Shown here: piece by piece, positions 46,569 through 53,825 of the stretch | How positions within the stretch are numbered: position 1 is the stretch's first letter | How the letters are laid out: each line of letters starts with the position of its first letter | Origin: an uncultured Faecalibacterium sp. | GTDB taxonomy: Bacteria; Bacillota; Clostridia; Oscillospirales; Ruminococcaceae | NCBI GenBank assembly: GCA_934547065.1 | Contig: CAKTEF010000011.1 | Coordinates: forward strand, 1-55,679 | DNA: 55,679 bases | Reading direction: 5' to 3' | Notes under the pieces: generated by a model | The model's input: only the letters and a program-made list of their open reading frames with translations | Told to the model about the DNA's origin: nothing | Databases searched by the model: none | Made by a program: the position numbers and the translations under genes

Positions 46569-47471
46569 ATGGCCGACTATCAGGAATACCGCCGCCGCAT
46601 CCTCCGCAAGCGCTGGCGCAGGGCGTTTGCCGTATTTTCGCTTCTGCTCCTTCTGGTGCTTCTGTGTTCCATCGGTCTGCTGTGGAAACGGCTGCACCAG
46701 GGGCAGAGCCCCGGCACCACGGGCGGCCCCACCATCTTCCAGCAGGAGCTGCAGGGCACGGAGTGGAACACCATCAGCTACACCCCGGCGCGGCGGCTGA
46801 CCGTGCAGACCAACACCGACGGCTCCACAGCGATGGATTTCCGCCTGGCTGCGCTGGACGAAAGCGTTGCCGTGGACCGCAGTTATTTTGCGCAGGCCTG
46901 TTTTTTGGGCGACAGCCTGACCCAGGGGATGCAGATCTACTCCACCGGCCTGCCGGAGGCTTCGTTCTGCGCCTACCGCGGGGTGGGCCCCAGTGCCGTG
47001 GTCAACGGCACCACCTGTAAGCGGACCGACGGCGTGGCGGAGGTTCCCATGGAGGTGCTCACGGCCCGGCAGCCGCCGGTGCTGTACATCCTTTTGGGCA
47101 CCAACGTCCTCAACCGCGATGGGGATTATTCCAGCTTCCTGACTTATTACCGGCTCATGCTGGATATGATCGCGCAGGCCCTGCCCAACACCCAGATCTA
47201 TGTCCAGTCCATCACTCCGGTGCGCCCGGAAGTGCAGGCCACCCATCCCGGCCTTTACCGTGACCGGCTGTGCGAGATCAACAACGAGCTGGCCGCCATT
47301 GCGCTGGAAAAGAATTGCGCCTTCCTCAACCTGTGGGAAGTGCTGGCCGACGAGAACGGCGACCTGAAAGCCGAATATGCCCAGCCGGATGGCTACCACA
47401 TCAAGCCGGACGGCTACACCGTTTGGGTGAACTACCTTGCCACCCACACCGTGGGCCAGCAGACGGCATAA
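46569..47471 (+). CDS. Membrane-anchored SGNH/GDSL-type hydrolase
   Basis: This 300-residue protein has a basic N-terminus (YRRRILRKRWRRAF), one membrane segment (AVFSLLLLLVLLCSIGLLW, about 21-39) and an extracellular domain. SGNH blocks are visible: FLGDSLTQG (block I, Ser near residue 117), the conserved glycine in YRGVGPSAV, LLGTNVLN (block III, Asn), and DGYHIKPDGY (block V, Asp and His). It probably removes acyl groups from cell-wall polymer or polysaccharide. ATG 46569 follows AAGGAAAG; no partner genes adjoin, so the substrate is unknown. Confidence 0.86.
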   Translation: MADYQEYRRRILRKRWRRAFAVFSLLLLLVLLCSIGLLWKRLHQGQSPGTTGGPTIFQQELQGTEWNTISYTPARRLTVQTNTDGSTAMDFRLAALDESVAVDRSYFAQACFLGDSLTQGMQIYSTGLPEASFCAYRGVGPSAVVNGTTCKRTDGVAEVPMEVLTARQPPVLYILLGTNVLNRDGDYSSFLTYYRLMLDMIAQALPNTQIYVQSITPVRPEVQATHPGLYRDRLCEINNELAAIALEKNCAFLNLWEVLADENGDLKAEYAQPDGYHIKPDGYTVWVNYLATHTVGQQTA

Positions 47472-47488
47472 CTCCCCTTTTGTCATAC

Positions 47489-47533
47489 AAAAAGATGCCC
47501 GCTCCCTGTCTGGGGGCGGGCATCCTGCTTTTT
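47489..47533. terminator. Bidirectional terminator between the SGNH hydrolase gene and fhs
   Basis: AAAAAGATGCCCGC pairs with GGCGGGCATC, followed by CTGCTTTTTG; A and T runs on both sides. Confidence 0.82.
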
Positions 47534-47543
47534 GTGGGGAGTA

Positions 47544-49205
47544 TCAGAACAGACCGCTGATCTTGCCATCGGCATCCACGTCGATGCCCACGGCGGCGGG
47601 CTTCTTGGGCAGGCCGGGCATGGTCATGATATTGCCGCAGATGACCACCACGAACCCGGCACCGGCGGCCAGGCGCACCTCACGCACCTCCATGGTGAAG
47701 CCGGTGGGGGCACCGGTCAGCTTGGCATTGTCGCTGAAGCTGTACTGGGTCTTGGCGATGCAGACGGGCAGCTCGCCATAGCCCAGTTCCGTCAGCTCGG
47801 CCAGCGTCTTGCTGGCTGCGGCGCTGAAGTTGACTCCGTCGGCCCGGTAGATCTTTTTGGCAATGGCTTCCACTTTCTGTTTCAGGGGCATTTCCAGCGG
47901 GTAGACATACTGAATGGGACGGTCCTCCATCACGTCCAGCACCTTTTCGGCCAGGGCCTTTCCGCCCTCGCCGCCCTTGGCGAACACCTCGCTCAGGACG
48001 CAGGGCACGCCCTGCTCCGCGCACACCTGCTCCACATAAGCCTGCTCCTCCGGGGTATCGGTGGGGAACGCATTGATGGCGACCACCACCGGCAGGCCAA
48101 AGCCGTTTTTCAGGTTGTCGATGTGGCGGATCAGGTTGGCCGCGCCGGCCTTGACGGCTTCGAGGTTGGGCTGGTTCAGGTCTGCCTTGGCCACGCCGCC
48201 GTGGCTCTTGAGGGCGCGGACCGTGGCTACCAGCACGCAGGCGCTGGGGGCGATGCCCGCATAGCGGCACTTGATGTCCAGGAACTTTTCAGCACCCAGG
48301 TCGGCGCCAAAGCCTGCCTCGGTGATGACATAATCGGCCAGCGAAAGGCTCAGCTTGGTGGCCATCACGCTGTTGCAGCCGTGGGCAATGTTGGCAAAGG
48401 GGCCGCCGTGGATGATGGCGGGGTTGTTTTCCAGCGTCTGCACCAGGTTCGGGTCCAGCGCATCTTTCAGCAGGGCCGTCATGGCACCGGCGGCACCGAT
48501 CTGCCCGGCCGTGACGGGCTTGCCGTCGTAGGTGTAGGCACACACGATCCGAGAAAGCCGCTCTTTCAGGTCCGAGATGCTGGTAGCCAGGCAGAAAATA
48601 GCCATGACCTCGCTGGCAACGGTGATGTCAAAGCCGTCCTCGCGGGGGGTGCCGTTCACCTTACCGCCCAGGCCGTCCACGATAAAGCGGAGCTGGCGGT
48701 CGTTCATATCCATGCAGCGCTTCCAGGTGATGCGGCGGGGGTCGATGTTCAGGGGGTTGCCCTGCTGGATGCTGTTGTCGATCATGGCAGCCAGCAGGTT
48801 GTTGGCAGTGCCGATGGCGTGCAGGTCGCCGGTAAAGTGGAGGTTGATATCCTCCATGGGCACCACCTGAGCATAGCCACCGCCCGCTGCGCCGCCCTTG
48901 ATGCCGAACACGGGGCCAAGGCTGGGTTCCCGCAGGCAGAGCATGGTCTTTTTGCCCAGGGCGTTCATGGCATCGGCCAGACCCACGCTGGTGGTGGTCT
49001 TGCCCTCGCCTGCCGGGGTGGGGCTGATGGCGGTGACCAGGATCATCTTGCCCTGTTTGCCCGCCTTGTGGATCAAGCGGTGGTTGATCTTGGCCTTATA
49101 GCGGCCATAGGGGATCACATCCTCGTCGGCCAGGCCCAGCGATGCTGCGATCTCCGCGATGGGCTTCATTGTTGCTTCCTGTGCGATCTCGATATCAGAT
49201 TTCAT
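47544..49205 (-). CDS. fhs: Formate-tetrahydrofolate ligase
   Basis: It makes 10-formyl-tetrahydrofolate from formate, THF and ATP, feeding purine and one-carbon metabolism. The 553-residue protein begins [20 protein letters not shown] and shows the P-loop-like [18 protein letters not shown] near residue 65, the [20 protein letters not shown] motif, and a C-terminal [23 protein letters not shown] 49205 follows GGAGGAGG at 10 bases; an upstream in-frame extension lies inside the riboswitch and is rejected. Expression is governed by a ZTP riboswitch. Confidence 0.97.
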   Translation of the reverse strand: MKSDIEIAQEATMKPIAEIAASLGLADEDVIPYGRYKAKINHRLIHKAGKQGKMILVTAISPTPAGEGKTTTSVGLADAMNALGKKTMLCLREPSLGPVFGIKGGAAGGGYAQVVPMEDINLHFTGDLHAIGTANNLLAAMIDNSIQQGNPLNIDPRRITWKRCMDMNDRQLRFIVDGLGGKVNGTPREDGFDITVASEVMAIFCLATSISDLKERLSRIVCAYTYDGKPVTAGQIGAAGAMTALLKDALDPNLVQTLENNPAIIHGGPFANIAHGCNSVMATKLSLSLADYVITEAGFGADLGAEKFLDIKCRYAGIAPSACVLVATVRALKSHGGVAKADLNQPNLEAVKAGAANLIRHIDNLKNGFGLPVVVAINAFPTDTPEEQAYVEQVCAEQGVPCVLSEVFAKGGEGGKALAEKVLDVMEDRPIQYVYPLEMPLKQKVEAIAKKIYRADGVNFSAAASKTLAELTELGYGELPVCIAKTQYSFSDNAKLTGAPTGFTMEVREVRLAAGAGFVVVICGNIMTMPGLPKKPAAVGIDVDADGKISGLF

Positions 49206-49257
49206 ATACAGCAGCCTCCTCCAGTTCCGCCCACCCGTCTTTTTTGCCGGAACTACG

Positions 49258-49385
49258 AAAAAAGGGCAGCTTCGCGCAGCGGTCGCGCAAAGCTGCCCAG
49301 ACGGTCGGCATTGACAAAATCCCAGTTTTGCCCGCACTGTGGTGCTCCACAACGTTCCGTCAGCAGGCAAAACCGCTCTCTTGTG
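49258..49385 (-). promoter_or_regulatory. ZTP (pfl) riboswitch with terminator, controlling fhs
   Basis: On the minus strand the aptamer holds GCTGACGGAACGT, a GTGG/CCAC hairpin, a linker, and GCCGACCGTCTGGGCA, matching the ZTP class as I know it. The last GGGC overlaps the terminator stem GGGCAGCTT (49290-49298 region) with AAGCTGCCC (49264-49272), followed by six T. ZTP or ZMP binding, a sign of low 10-formyl-THF, should disrupt the terminator and raise fhs expression. The spacer 49206-49527 contains only this element and two divergent promoters. Confidence 0.93.
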
Positions 49386-49388
49386 CTA

Positions 49389-49418
49389 AAGATAGCATAC
49401 TGACCCCGCGTTTGTCAA
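49389..49418 (-). promoter_or_regulatory. Promoter of fhs
   Basis: Minus strand TTGACA (49413-49418), 18-base spacer, TATCTT (49389-49394), directly ahead of the ZTP aptamer. Confidence 0.82.
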
Positions 49419-49465
49419 GAAGAAACTTCCCACACAGAAAAATTCCCCCACCGGGCCGTTGCGGC

Positions 49466-49495
49466 TTGCATCCATCCTGCCAGATGTGATATACT
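49466..49495 (+). promoter_or_regulatory. Promoter of the 95-residue protein gene
   Basis: TTGCAT (49466-49471), 18-base spacer, TATACT (49490-49495), 32 bases before the ATG. Confidence 0.78.
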
Positions 49496-49527
49496 AAAGT
49501 GAATCAAATGATAGGGAGGCTTTCACG

Positions 49528-49815
49528 ATGCCATATACTCCGAAACTGACTTATAAAGGCAAGCCCCTCGTCCGCAAGGACAACGAGCTGTATTACGGCC
49601 GTATGACCGATCCTTATGTGCTGCGGATGCAGATCCTGACCACCAAGCCGGTGGGCGGGCTGGACGTGGCCGACAAGGTACACATCCAGGTGTTCTCCAC
49701 CAACGACAGCCTGGCTCCCGAAGCCCGCGTGTTCCGCCAGACCACCAAGAACGGCCTGTACAACGCGCTGGACATCGGCAGCATCTGGCTGCAGAAAGCA
49801 AACGAGATGAAATAA
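49528..49815 (+). CDS. Small conserved protein of unknown function
   Basis: This 95-residue soluble protein begins MPYTPKLTYKGKPLVRKDNE and looks like a compact beta-rich fold with a short C-terminal helix (DIGSIWLQKANEMK). It has no membrane segment, cysteine or known motif. The GGGAGG ribosome binding site ahead of ATG 49528, a good promoter and a strong terminator show it is a genuine monocistronic gene. I recall similar short proteins in Ruminococcaceae but no function. A basic face plus small size would allow nucleic-acid or ribosome binding, but that is only a guess. Confidence 0.8.
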   Translation: MPYTPKLTYKGKPLVRKDNELYYGRMTDPYVLRMQILTTKPVGGLDVADKVHIQVFSTNDSLAPEARVFRQTTKNGLYNALDIGSIWLQKANEMK

Positions 49816-49832
49816 GGCGCTTTGCCGCTTTG

Positions 49833-49876
49833 AACGCAAAAGGACCCGCTGGAATCCCAGCGGGTCCTTTTGCGTT
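49833..49876. terminator. Bidirectional terminator with 20-bp perfect stem
   Basis: AACGCAAAAGGACCCGCTGG (49833-49852) pairs perfectly with 49857-49876. It serves the 95-residue protein gene and, from the other side, the CD1247-like gene. Confidence 0.9.
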
Positions 49877-49902
49877 GTGCATCAAACGGGACAGGCCGTT
49901 TG

Positions 49903-50487
49903 TTACTCCTCGGTCACTTCAAAATCCAGGGGCTTGCCGCAGTTGGGGCAGACCGGTTCGCCGTCCAGCAGGTCGCTCTCCTCAAACACGGCGGTCTTGC
50001 CGCAGGCGGGGCAGGTCACTTCGTACTGCACCGGGCCGTCGGCGGCTTCGTCCTCGTCCTCGTCCTCATCGGCCAGGGCCACTTCAAAGGCCACATGGCA
50101 GCTGGGGCAGATGGCTTCCCCGGCATCCAGGTCATCCTCGCTGACATAGACCGTCTCGCCGCAGGCGGGGCAGGCCACCTCATAATAAGGCTCCCCGGCC
50201 ACATCGGCGTTGTCGTCCTCCTCTGCGTCCGCGTCGTCCTCCTCGTCGGAGTCGGCTTCCTCGTCGTCATCGTCCTCGTAGAGGTCGGCTTCCAGGTCCT
50301 CCAGCTCCTCGCTCAGGTCATTGATCTGGTCGTAGGCACGGGTCACATCTTCGTCGATGCCGTCCACAGCCTCTGCCAGCTCACCCAGCAGCTCGCTCAT
50401 GGCCTTGATGACCTTGCCCTCTTTGGTGGTCTCGTCGATGCCCAGACCCTCGATCAGGCCTCTCAGGTATGCAGCTTTTTCTTTCAT
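49903..50487 (-). CDS. CD1247-type acidic protein with zinc-ribbon-like motifs
   Basis: This 194-residue protein has an N-terminal helical domain (MKEKAAYLRGLIEGLGIDET, to about residue 70) matching the family named after Clostridioides difficile CD1247, then a very acidic stretch (YEDDDDEEADSDEEDDADAE), then two zinc-ribbon-like units: CPACGETVYV with CPSC, and CPACGKTAVF with CPNCGKPLDF. ATG 50487 follows GGAGGT. It lies 73 bases after efp on the same strand and is probably cotranscribed. The role is unknown; the ribbons suggest binding to protein or nucleic acid. Confidence 0.85.
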   Translation of the reverse strand: MKEKAAYLRGLIEGLGIDETTKEGKVIKAMSELLGELAEAVDGIDEDVTRAYDQINDLSEELEDLEADLYEDDDDEEADSDEEDDADAEEDDNADVAGEPYYEVACPACGETVYVSEDDLDAGEAICPSCHVAFEVALADEDEDEDEAADGPVQYEVTCPACGKTAVFEESDLLDGEPVCPNCGKPLDFEVTEE

Positions 50488-50560
50488 CAGAATGACCTCC
50501 TGTTTGATAATCAAAAACCGGGCGCACGGTTGCCCGCGGCCCGGTCTGCTGACCAAAAAA

Positions 50561-51118
50561 TCAGACGCGCTCCATATACTCGCCGGTGCGGGTATCAATG
50601 CGGATGTGGTCGCCCTCGTTGATGAACAGGGGAACACGGATCTCGGCACCGGTCTCAACGGTAGCGGGCTTCAGGGTGTTGGTGGCGGTGTTGCCCTTGA
50701 CACCCGGCTCGGTCTGGGTAACTTCCAGCTCGATGAAGTTGGGGATCTCAACGCTGAAGACCTTGCCCTTGTAGCTCAGCAGCTTGCACAGCTCGTTCTC
50801 CTTGCAGAACTTGAAGTTATCGGGCACATCGGCTGCGTTGACGGGGATGTCATCGTAGGTCTCGTTGTCCATGAAGTGGTACAGATCGCCATCCTCGTAG
50901 CTGTAGGTCACGTCCTTACGCTCGATGAAAGCCTGCGGGAACTTTGCGGTGGGGTTGTAGCTGGTCTCGACCACAGAGCCGGTGATGACGTTCTTGGTCT
51001 TGGTACGGACAAAGGCAGCGCCCTTGCCGGGCTTGACGTGCTGGAACTCAACGACCTGAAGAACCTGGCCGTCCTGCTCAAAGGTCACGCCATTGCGAAA
51101 CTCGCCTGCAGAAATCAT
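50561..51118 (-). CDS. efp: Translation elongation factor P
   Basis: EF-P rescues ribosomes stalled at polyproline runs. The 185-residue protein has three beta-barrel domains: the N-terminal KOW-like domain with the modifiable-loop motif [10 protein letters not shown] (lysine near residue 32), then the two OB domains ending in [20 protein letters not shown], as expected. ATG 51118 follows GGAGGAA. The EarP/EpmA systems are not in the window, so the modification state is unknown. Confidence 0.96.
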   Translation of the reverse strand: MISAGEFRNGVTFEQDGQVLQVVEFQHVKPGKGAAFVRTKTKNVITGSVVETSYNPTAKFPQAFIERKDVTYSYEDGDLYHFMDNETYDDIPVNAADVPDNFKFCKENELCKLLSYKGKVFSVEIPNFIELEVTQTEPGVKGNTATNTLKPATVETGAEIRVPLFINEGDHIRIDTRTGEYMERV

Positions 51119-51170
51119 AGGAATTCCTCCATTAGTTTAATCTCATAATGCTTGACGCATATCTCTATTT

Positions 51171-51199
51171 ATTTTACTCATTCCCATGCCGTTTGGCAA
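51171..51199 (-). promoter_or_regulatory. Promoter of efp
   Basis: Minus strand TTGCCA (51194-51199), 17-base spacer, TAAAAT (51171-51176). Confidence 0.75.
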
Positions 51200-51242
51200 G
51201 GGGTTTCGGCAAAAAACACGTTAAAAACAAAAAAAAGATGCC

Positions 51243-51290
51243 GCCCTCTCAGCTTCACTTCGTTCAGCAGCTCCCCCAAAGGGGGAGCCA
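51243..51290. repeat. Palindromic repeat module
   Basis: GCCCTCTCAG closing arm, small hairpin CTTCACTTCGTTCAG, then AGCTCCCCC-AAA-GGGGGAGC. The inverse closing arm CTGAGAGGGC occurs at 51549-51558. Confidence 0.75.
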
Positions 51291-51312
51291 ACGCATATCC
51301 TAGATAAGGCCC

Positions 51313-51490
51313 TGCTCTGTCCAACCTCTCCGTCATTGCTCCGCAATGCCACCTCCCCTAGTAGGGGAGGCTCTGGCGTGGCGGAAAGCCCTGCAAGTTC
51401 CCCGTTGCGCTGCGAGGAAACCTCTTTGCCAAAGGCTCCCCTACTAGGGGAGCTGGCGAGCAAGGCGAGCCTGAGAGGTTGTACAAAGGA
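51313..51490. mobile_element. MITE-like element related to 29453-29800
   Basis: Left end TGCTCTGTCCAACCTCTC (51313-51330) matches the inverse of the right end (51473-51490) at 15 of 18 positions. The right end is identical to that of the element at 29783-29800. Inside are two two-hairpin modules (CCTCCCCTAGTAGGGGAGG and GGCTCCCCTACTAGGGGAGC) around about 60 bp of unique DNA. Confidence 0.75.
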
Positions 51491-51513
51491 CGGGCCTGAC
51501 CGTGAGCCGCAAT

Positions 51514-51556
51514 AGGCTCTCCCTTTGGGAGAGCTGGCGCGAAGCGCCTGAGAGGG
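51514..51556. repeat. Palindromic repeat module
   Basis: GGCTCTCCC-TTT-GGGAGAGC followed by TGGCGCGAAGCGCC and the closing arm TGAGAGGG. It is preceded by an 18-bp sequence (51496-51513) repeated at 51573-51590. Confidence 0.75.
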
Positions 51557-51591
51557 CGAGATTCAGCACCTACTGACCGTGAGCCGTAATT

Positions 51592-51690
51592 GCCTCTCCC
51601 TTTGAAAGACTCCCTCCGGCCGGAGGGAGATGTCACGTAAGCGACAAAGGGAGGACAAGGTGGCATTGCGTCAGCAATGACGGAGAGGGC
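51592..51690. repeat. Palindromic repeat interrupted by a 52-bp repeat, overlapping the end of a gene
   Basis: GCCTCTCCCTTTG, then the nested repeat (51605-51656), then AAGGTGGCATTGCGTCAGCA and closing ATGACGGAGAGGGC. The right-hand 20 bases lie inside the coding frame of the endonuclease IV-like gene and give its stop codon. Confidence 0.78.
51605..51656. repeat. 52-bp nested repeat (family E), copy 2
   Basis: Differs from copy 1 (29708-29759) at a few positions (TGTCACGTAAGCGACA, AAGGGAGGAC end). Same ends, again at the tip of a hairpin repeat. Confidence 0.85.
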
Positions 51691-52552
51691 AAGCCCGGTA
51701 AAGTTCAAGCATCGTCCGCGCATCCTCCGCCTGGGTTCCGGCGCTTTCGCAGATGATGATGGGGGCAAGGCGGCGCTCGGCCAGCAGTTCCAACAGGGGC
51801 TGCGGCTCCGGGCCGAACTGCGTTTCGGCAAAGGTCCAGTGCCGCTTTTCGCCCCCGGCAGAATATTCGATGCGGGAAAAATGAACATGGAACTGCTGCG
51901 CCCGCGCATCCCCCAGCGCCTCCCCCACCCGGTCCAGGATGGCGGCATAATCCGCCTTTCCGGTGATGCCTCCCAAGGTGCGGGCGTTCAGGTGGCCAAA
52001 GTCGATGCAGGGGGTGATGCGGCTGTCCACCCCGCACAGGGCCAGCACCTCGTCCAGGGTGCCCAGCTGGCCGATCTTGCCCATCGTCTCCGGGCAGAGG
52101 ATCACATCGGAAAAGCCCGCTTCGTCCAACGCTTCCTGCGCACGGCGGAGGGTATCCAGCGCCTTTTCCAGCGCGGCCTCCCGGCTCTGCCTGCCGCAGC
52201 TCCCGGAATGGAAAATGACCCTCCGACCGCCCAACGCGCGGCAGAGCTCCGCGCTCTGGAGCAGATAGCGGATGCTGTTCAGGCGCTTTTCCTCGTCCAG
52301 GCTGGACATGCTGATATAATACGGCGCATGCACGCTGAACAGGATGCCGTGCGCGGCGGCATCTGCTGCCATCTGCCGGGCCTTGTCCAGCCCCAGCCGG
52401 ACCCCATGGCCGCACTGGTACTCAAAGGCATCCAGCCCCATCCCGGCGGTGTAGGCCGGGATGTCCAGGCTGTTTTTGTATCCCTGTGCGGTGAAGCTGT
52501 CGCTGGTGCCGGCCGTGCCGAACCGGATGCGGGCGGGTGCTGCCGTGCTCAC
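51671..52552 (-). CDS. Endonuclease IV-like TIM-barrel protein (AP endonuclease family 2)
   Basis: This 293-residue protein resembles Nfo: RIRFGTAGTSDSF at the N-terminus, FEYQCGHGV, FSVHAPYYISM near residue 75, VIFHSGSCG, LCPETMGKIGQLGTLDEV near residue 150 (metal Glu), CIDFGHLNARTLGG near residue 185, HVHFSRIEY and a C-terminal IICESAG. These supply most of the trinuclear zinc ligands of endonuclease IV, so DNA base-excision repair is likely, though sugar-isomerase-like members exist. GTG 52552 overlaps the yqeG stop (GTGA). The final residues (ACPLRHC) and stop are encoded by an intergenic repeat, so the original C-terminus may have been replaced. Confidence 0.82.
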   Translation of the reverse strand: MSTAAPARIRFGTAGTSDSFTAQGYKNSLDIPAYTAGMGLDAFEYQCGHGVRLGLDKARQMAADAAAHGILFSVHAPYYISMSSLDEEKRLNSIRYLLQSAELCRALGGRRVIFHSGSCGRQSREAALEKALDTLRRAQEALDEAGFSDVILCPETMGKIGQLGTLDEVLALCGVDSRITPCIDFGHLNARTLGGITGKADYAAILDRVGEALGDARAQQFHVHFSRIEYSAGGEKRHWTFAETQFGPEPQPLLELLAERRLAPIIICESAGTQAEDARTMLELYRACPLRHC

Positions 52553-53052
52553 AGTGTTTTCCCTCCCCGGTCATAATATTCCTGCCAGTGGCGCTTTTCC
52601 CACTTGCGCTTGAGGATGACCTGCGCGCCCAGATCCGGCCCGCGCGGAATGACCATCAGACCGGGGATGCCGTACAGAGCGGCCGCCATCCGGTCGGCAT
52701 AGAGCTGATCGCCCACCATGGCCATTTCCCGGCGCTTCACGCCCATGCGGCGGCGGGCGGCCATCATCGCAAAGGGCAGGGGTTTCGCGCTGCGGTACAG
52801 GTAGGCAAGGCCCAGCTTCCTGGCAAAGGGACGCACCCGCTTTTCGGCCCCGTTGGACACGATGGTAAGCTTAACGCCCGCCTTATGCATAGTGTCCAGC
52901 CATCGGGCCACCTCGTCCGGCAGCTCCTGGCTGCGGTCAGCCGTCAGGGTGTTGTCGATATCCAGCACCAGCGCCCGGATGCCCTTTTGGGCCAGCCACT
53001 CCGGCGTGATGTGGGTGACATCTTGGAAGATGTATTCAGGGGTAATTAACAT
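52549..53052 (-). CDS. yqeG: YqeG family HAD-IIIA phosphatase
   Basis: This 167-residue protein starts MLITPEYIFQDVTHITPEWL at ATG 53052 after GAGGTC. HAD motifs are LDIDNTLTA near residue 33 (nucleophile Asp-x-Asp), SNGAEKRVRPFA near residue 68, KPLPFAMMAA (Lys), and MVGDQLYADRMAA near residue 115. It belongs to the YqeG group related to mitochondrial phosphatidylglycerophosphatase Gep4, so it may dephosphorylate phosphatidylglycerophosphate; this is family-based inference. It is coupled with the endonuclease IV-like gene. Confidence 0.9.
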   Translation of the reverse strand: MLITPEYIFQDVTHITPEWLAQKGIRALVLDIDNTLTADRSQELPDEVARWLDTMHKAGVKLTIVSNGAEKRVRPFARKLGLAYLYRSAKPLPFAMMAARRRMGVKRREMAMVGDQLYADRMAAALYGIPGLMVIPRGPDLGAQVILKRKWEKRHWQEYYDRGGKTL

Positions 53053-53126
53053 AGCTTTGACCTCATTTGAAGCTTTTGTTAGAGTGCGGAGCCCGGCATT
53101 TTCCCTAGAAAGCAAGCCCCACCGAC

Positions 53127-53181
53127 CTGCCAAGGGCTCCCCTACTAGGGGAGCTGGCACGCGAAGCGTGACTGAGAGGTT
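53127..53181. repeat. Palindromic repeat module, intact version of the one split at 29.7 kb
   Basis: CTGCCAAGGGCTCCCCTACT, AGGGGAGC, small hairpin GGCACGCGAAGCGTGAC, closing TGAGAGG. The first 23 bases match 29685-29707, where the 52-bp repeat follows immediately. Confidence 0.82.
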
Positions 53182-53191
53182 AAAATGAAAA

Positions 53192-53220
53192 TAGGAGAGC
53201 CTGAAACACTCAGGCTCTCC
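53192..53220 (-). terminator. Terminator after rpsU
   Basis: Minus strand GGAGAGCCTGA pairs with TCAGGCTCTCC around a short loop, then TATTTTCATTTT. Confidence 0.85.
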
Positions 53221-53280
53221 TACATCGGCGTTAGCAACGCGTTTGAAATCTAAAGCAACAATGCGATTTCAAGCAGTTAA

Positions 53281-53457
53281 TTACTTGAACTTGCGCTTGC
53301 GGGCTGCTTCGGACTTCTTCTTGCGCTTGACAGACGGCTTCTCGTAAGCCTCGCGCTTACGGACCTCTGCGAGCACACCGCTGCGAGCGGTGCTGCGCTT
53401 GAAGCGACGCAGTGCGCTTTCCAGCGACTCGCCCTCTTTAACACGAATTTCCGACAT
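53281..53457 (-). CDS. rpsU: 30S ribosomal protein S21
   Basis: This 58-residue basic protein, [20 protein letters not shown] at the start and [13 protein letters not shown] at the end, is the small-subunit protein S21, involved in initiation. The start ATG 53457 follows AAGGGAGG, and a near-consensus promoter and terminator frame it as a single-gene unit. Confidence 0.97.
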   Translation of the reverse strand: MSEIRVKEGESLESALRRFKRSTARSGVLAEVRKREAYEKPSVKRKKKSEAARKRKFK

Positions 53458-53520
53458 CTTATTCCCTCCCTTGGACCGTGAGGCAGGAATTTCGTTGTTA
53501 CATGGTAACTAACAGTAGAC

Positions 53521-53549
53521 AGTATAGCGCATTTTCAGGCGTTCGTCAA
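53521..53549 (-). promoter_or_regulatory. Promoter of rpsU
   Basis: Minus strand TTGACG (53544-53549), 17-base spacer, TATACT (53521-53526). Confidence 0.88.
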
Positions 53550-53601
53550 CCTTTTTTGAAAAGTTTTTTGAGAAATCTATCCGGTAAGGCTTCCCCTTGA
53601 G

Positions 53602-53701
53602 TAAGGCTTCCCCTTGAGGAAAGACTTCCTCCGGCCGGAGGGAGATGTCGCGTAAGCGACAAAGGGAGGCCAGCTGTCTGCGCAGCAAACTGATGAGGTG
53701 T
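53602..53701. repeat. Family A palindromic repeat split by the 52-bp repeat
   Basis: TAAGGCTTCCCCTTGAGG, then the nested repeat, then AGCTGTCTGCGCAGCAAACT and closing GATGAGG. The left arm is tandemly duplicated (53585-53618). Confidence 0.8.
53620..53671. repeat. 52-bp nested repeat (family E), copy 3
   Basis: Starts AAAGACTTCCTCCGGCCGGA and ends AAAGGGAGGCC, same length as copies at 29708 and 51605. Confidence 0.85.
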
Positions 53702-53734
53702 GCAAGCGTAACGGCAGATGCCATTTACGGGATC

Positions 53735-53784
53735 CTTTCCACCTCATTCGGCACTTCGTGCCACTTTCCCCTCAAGGGGAAAGC
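53735..53784. repeat. Palindromic repeat family B, exact 50-bp copy of 8778-8827
   Basis: All 50 bases match the copy in the tpiA-pgk spacer. It lies 41 bases past the leuS stop and could protect or end that mRNA. Confidence 0.9.
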
Positions 53785-53825
53785 TTTTATCCCGGTCAGG
53801 AAAAGCCGATTTCCAAAAACTTGTT

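Larger units (their letters stand above)
51119..51670. other. Repeat cluster between efp and the endonuclease IV-like gene
   Basis: This 552-base gap holds the efp promoter and then an almost continuous array of palindromic repeats: 51243-51290, the MITE-like element 51313-51490, 51514-51556, and a split hairpin 51592-51690 with a nested 52-bp repeat. No gene is supported in it. Confidence 0.75.
53458..53825. other. Intergenic region between rpsU and leuS with nested repeats
   Basis: This 368-base stretch holds the rpsU promoter, a 17-bp tandem duplication (53585-53601 and 53602-53618), a family A repeat split by the 52-bp repeat, and the second copy of the 50-bp family B repeat. No gene seen. 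Confidence 0.75.

Noticed and set aside
49206..49370. N-terminal extension of fhs
   Set aside because: The upstream in-frame codons coincide with the ZTP riboswitch and terminator. ATG 49205 has a strong ribosome binding site and the expected family start.
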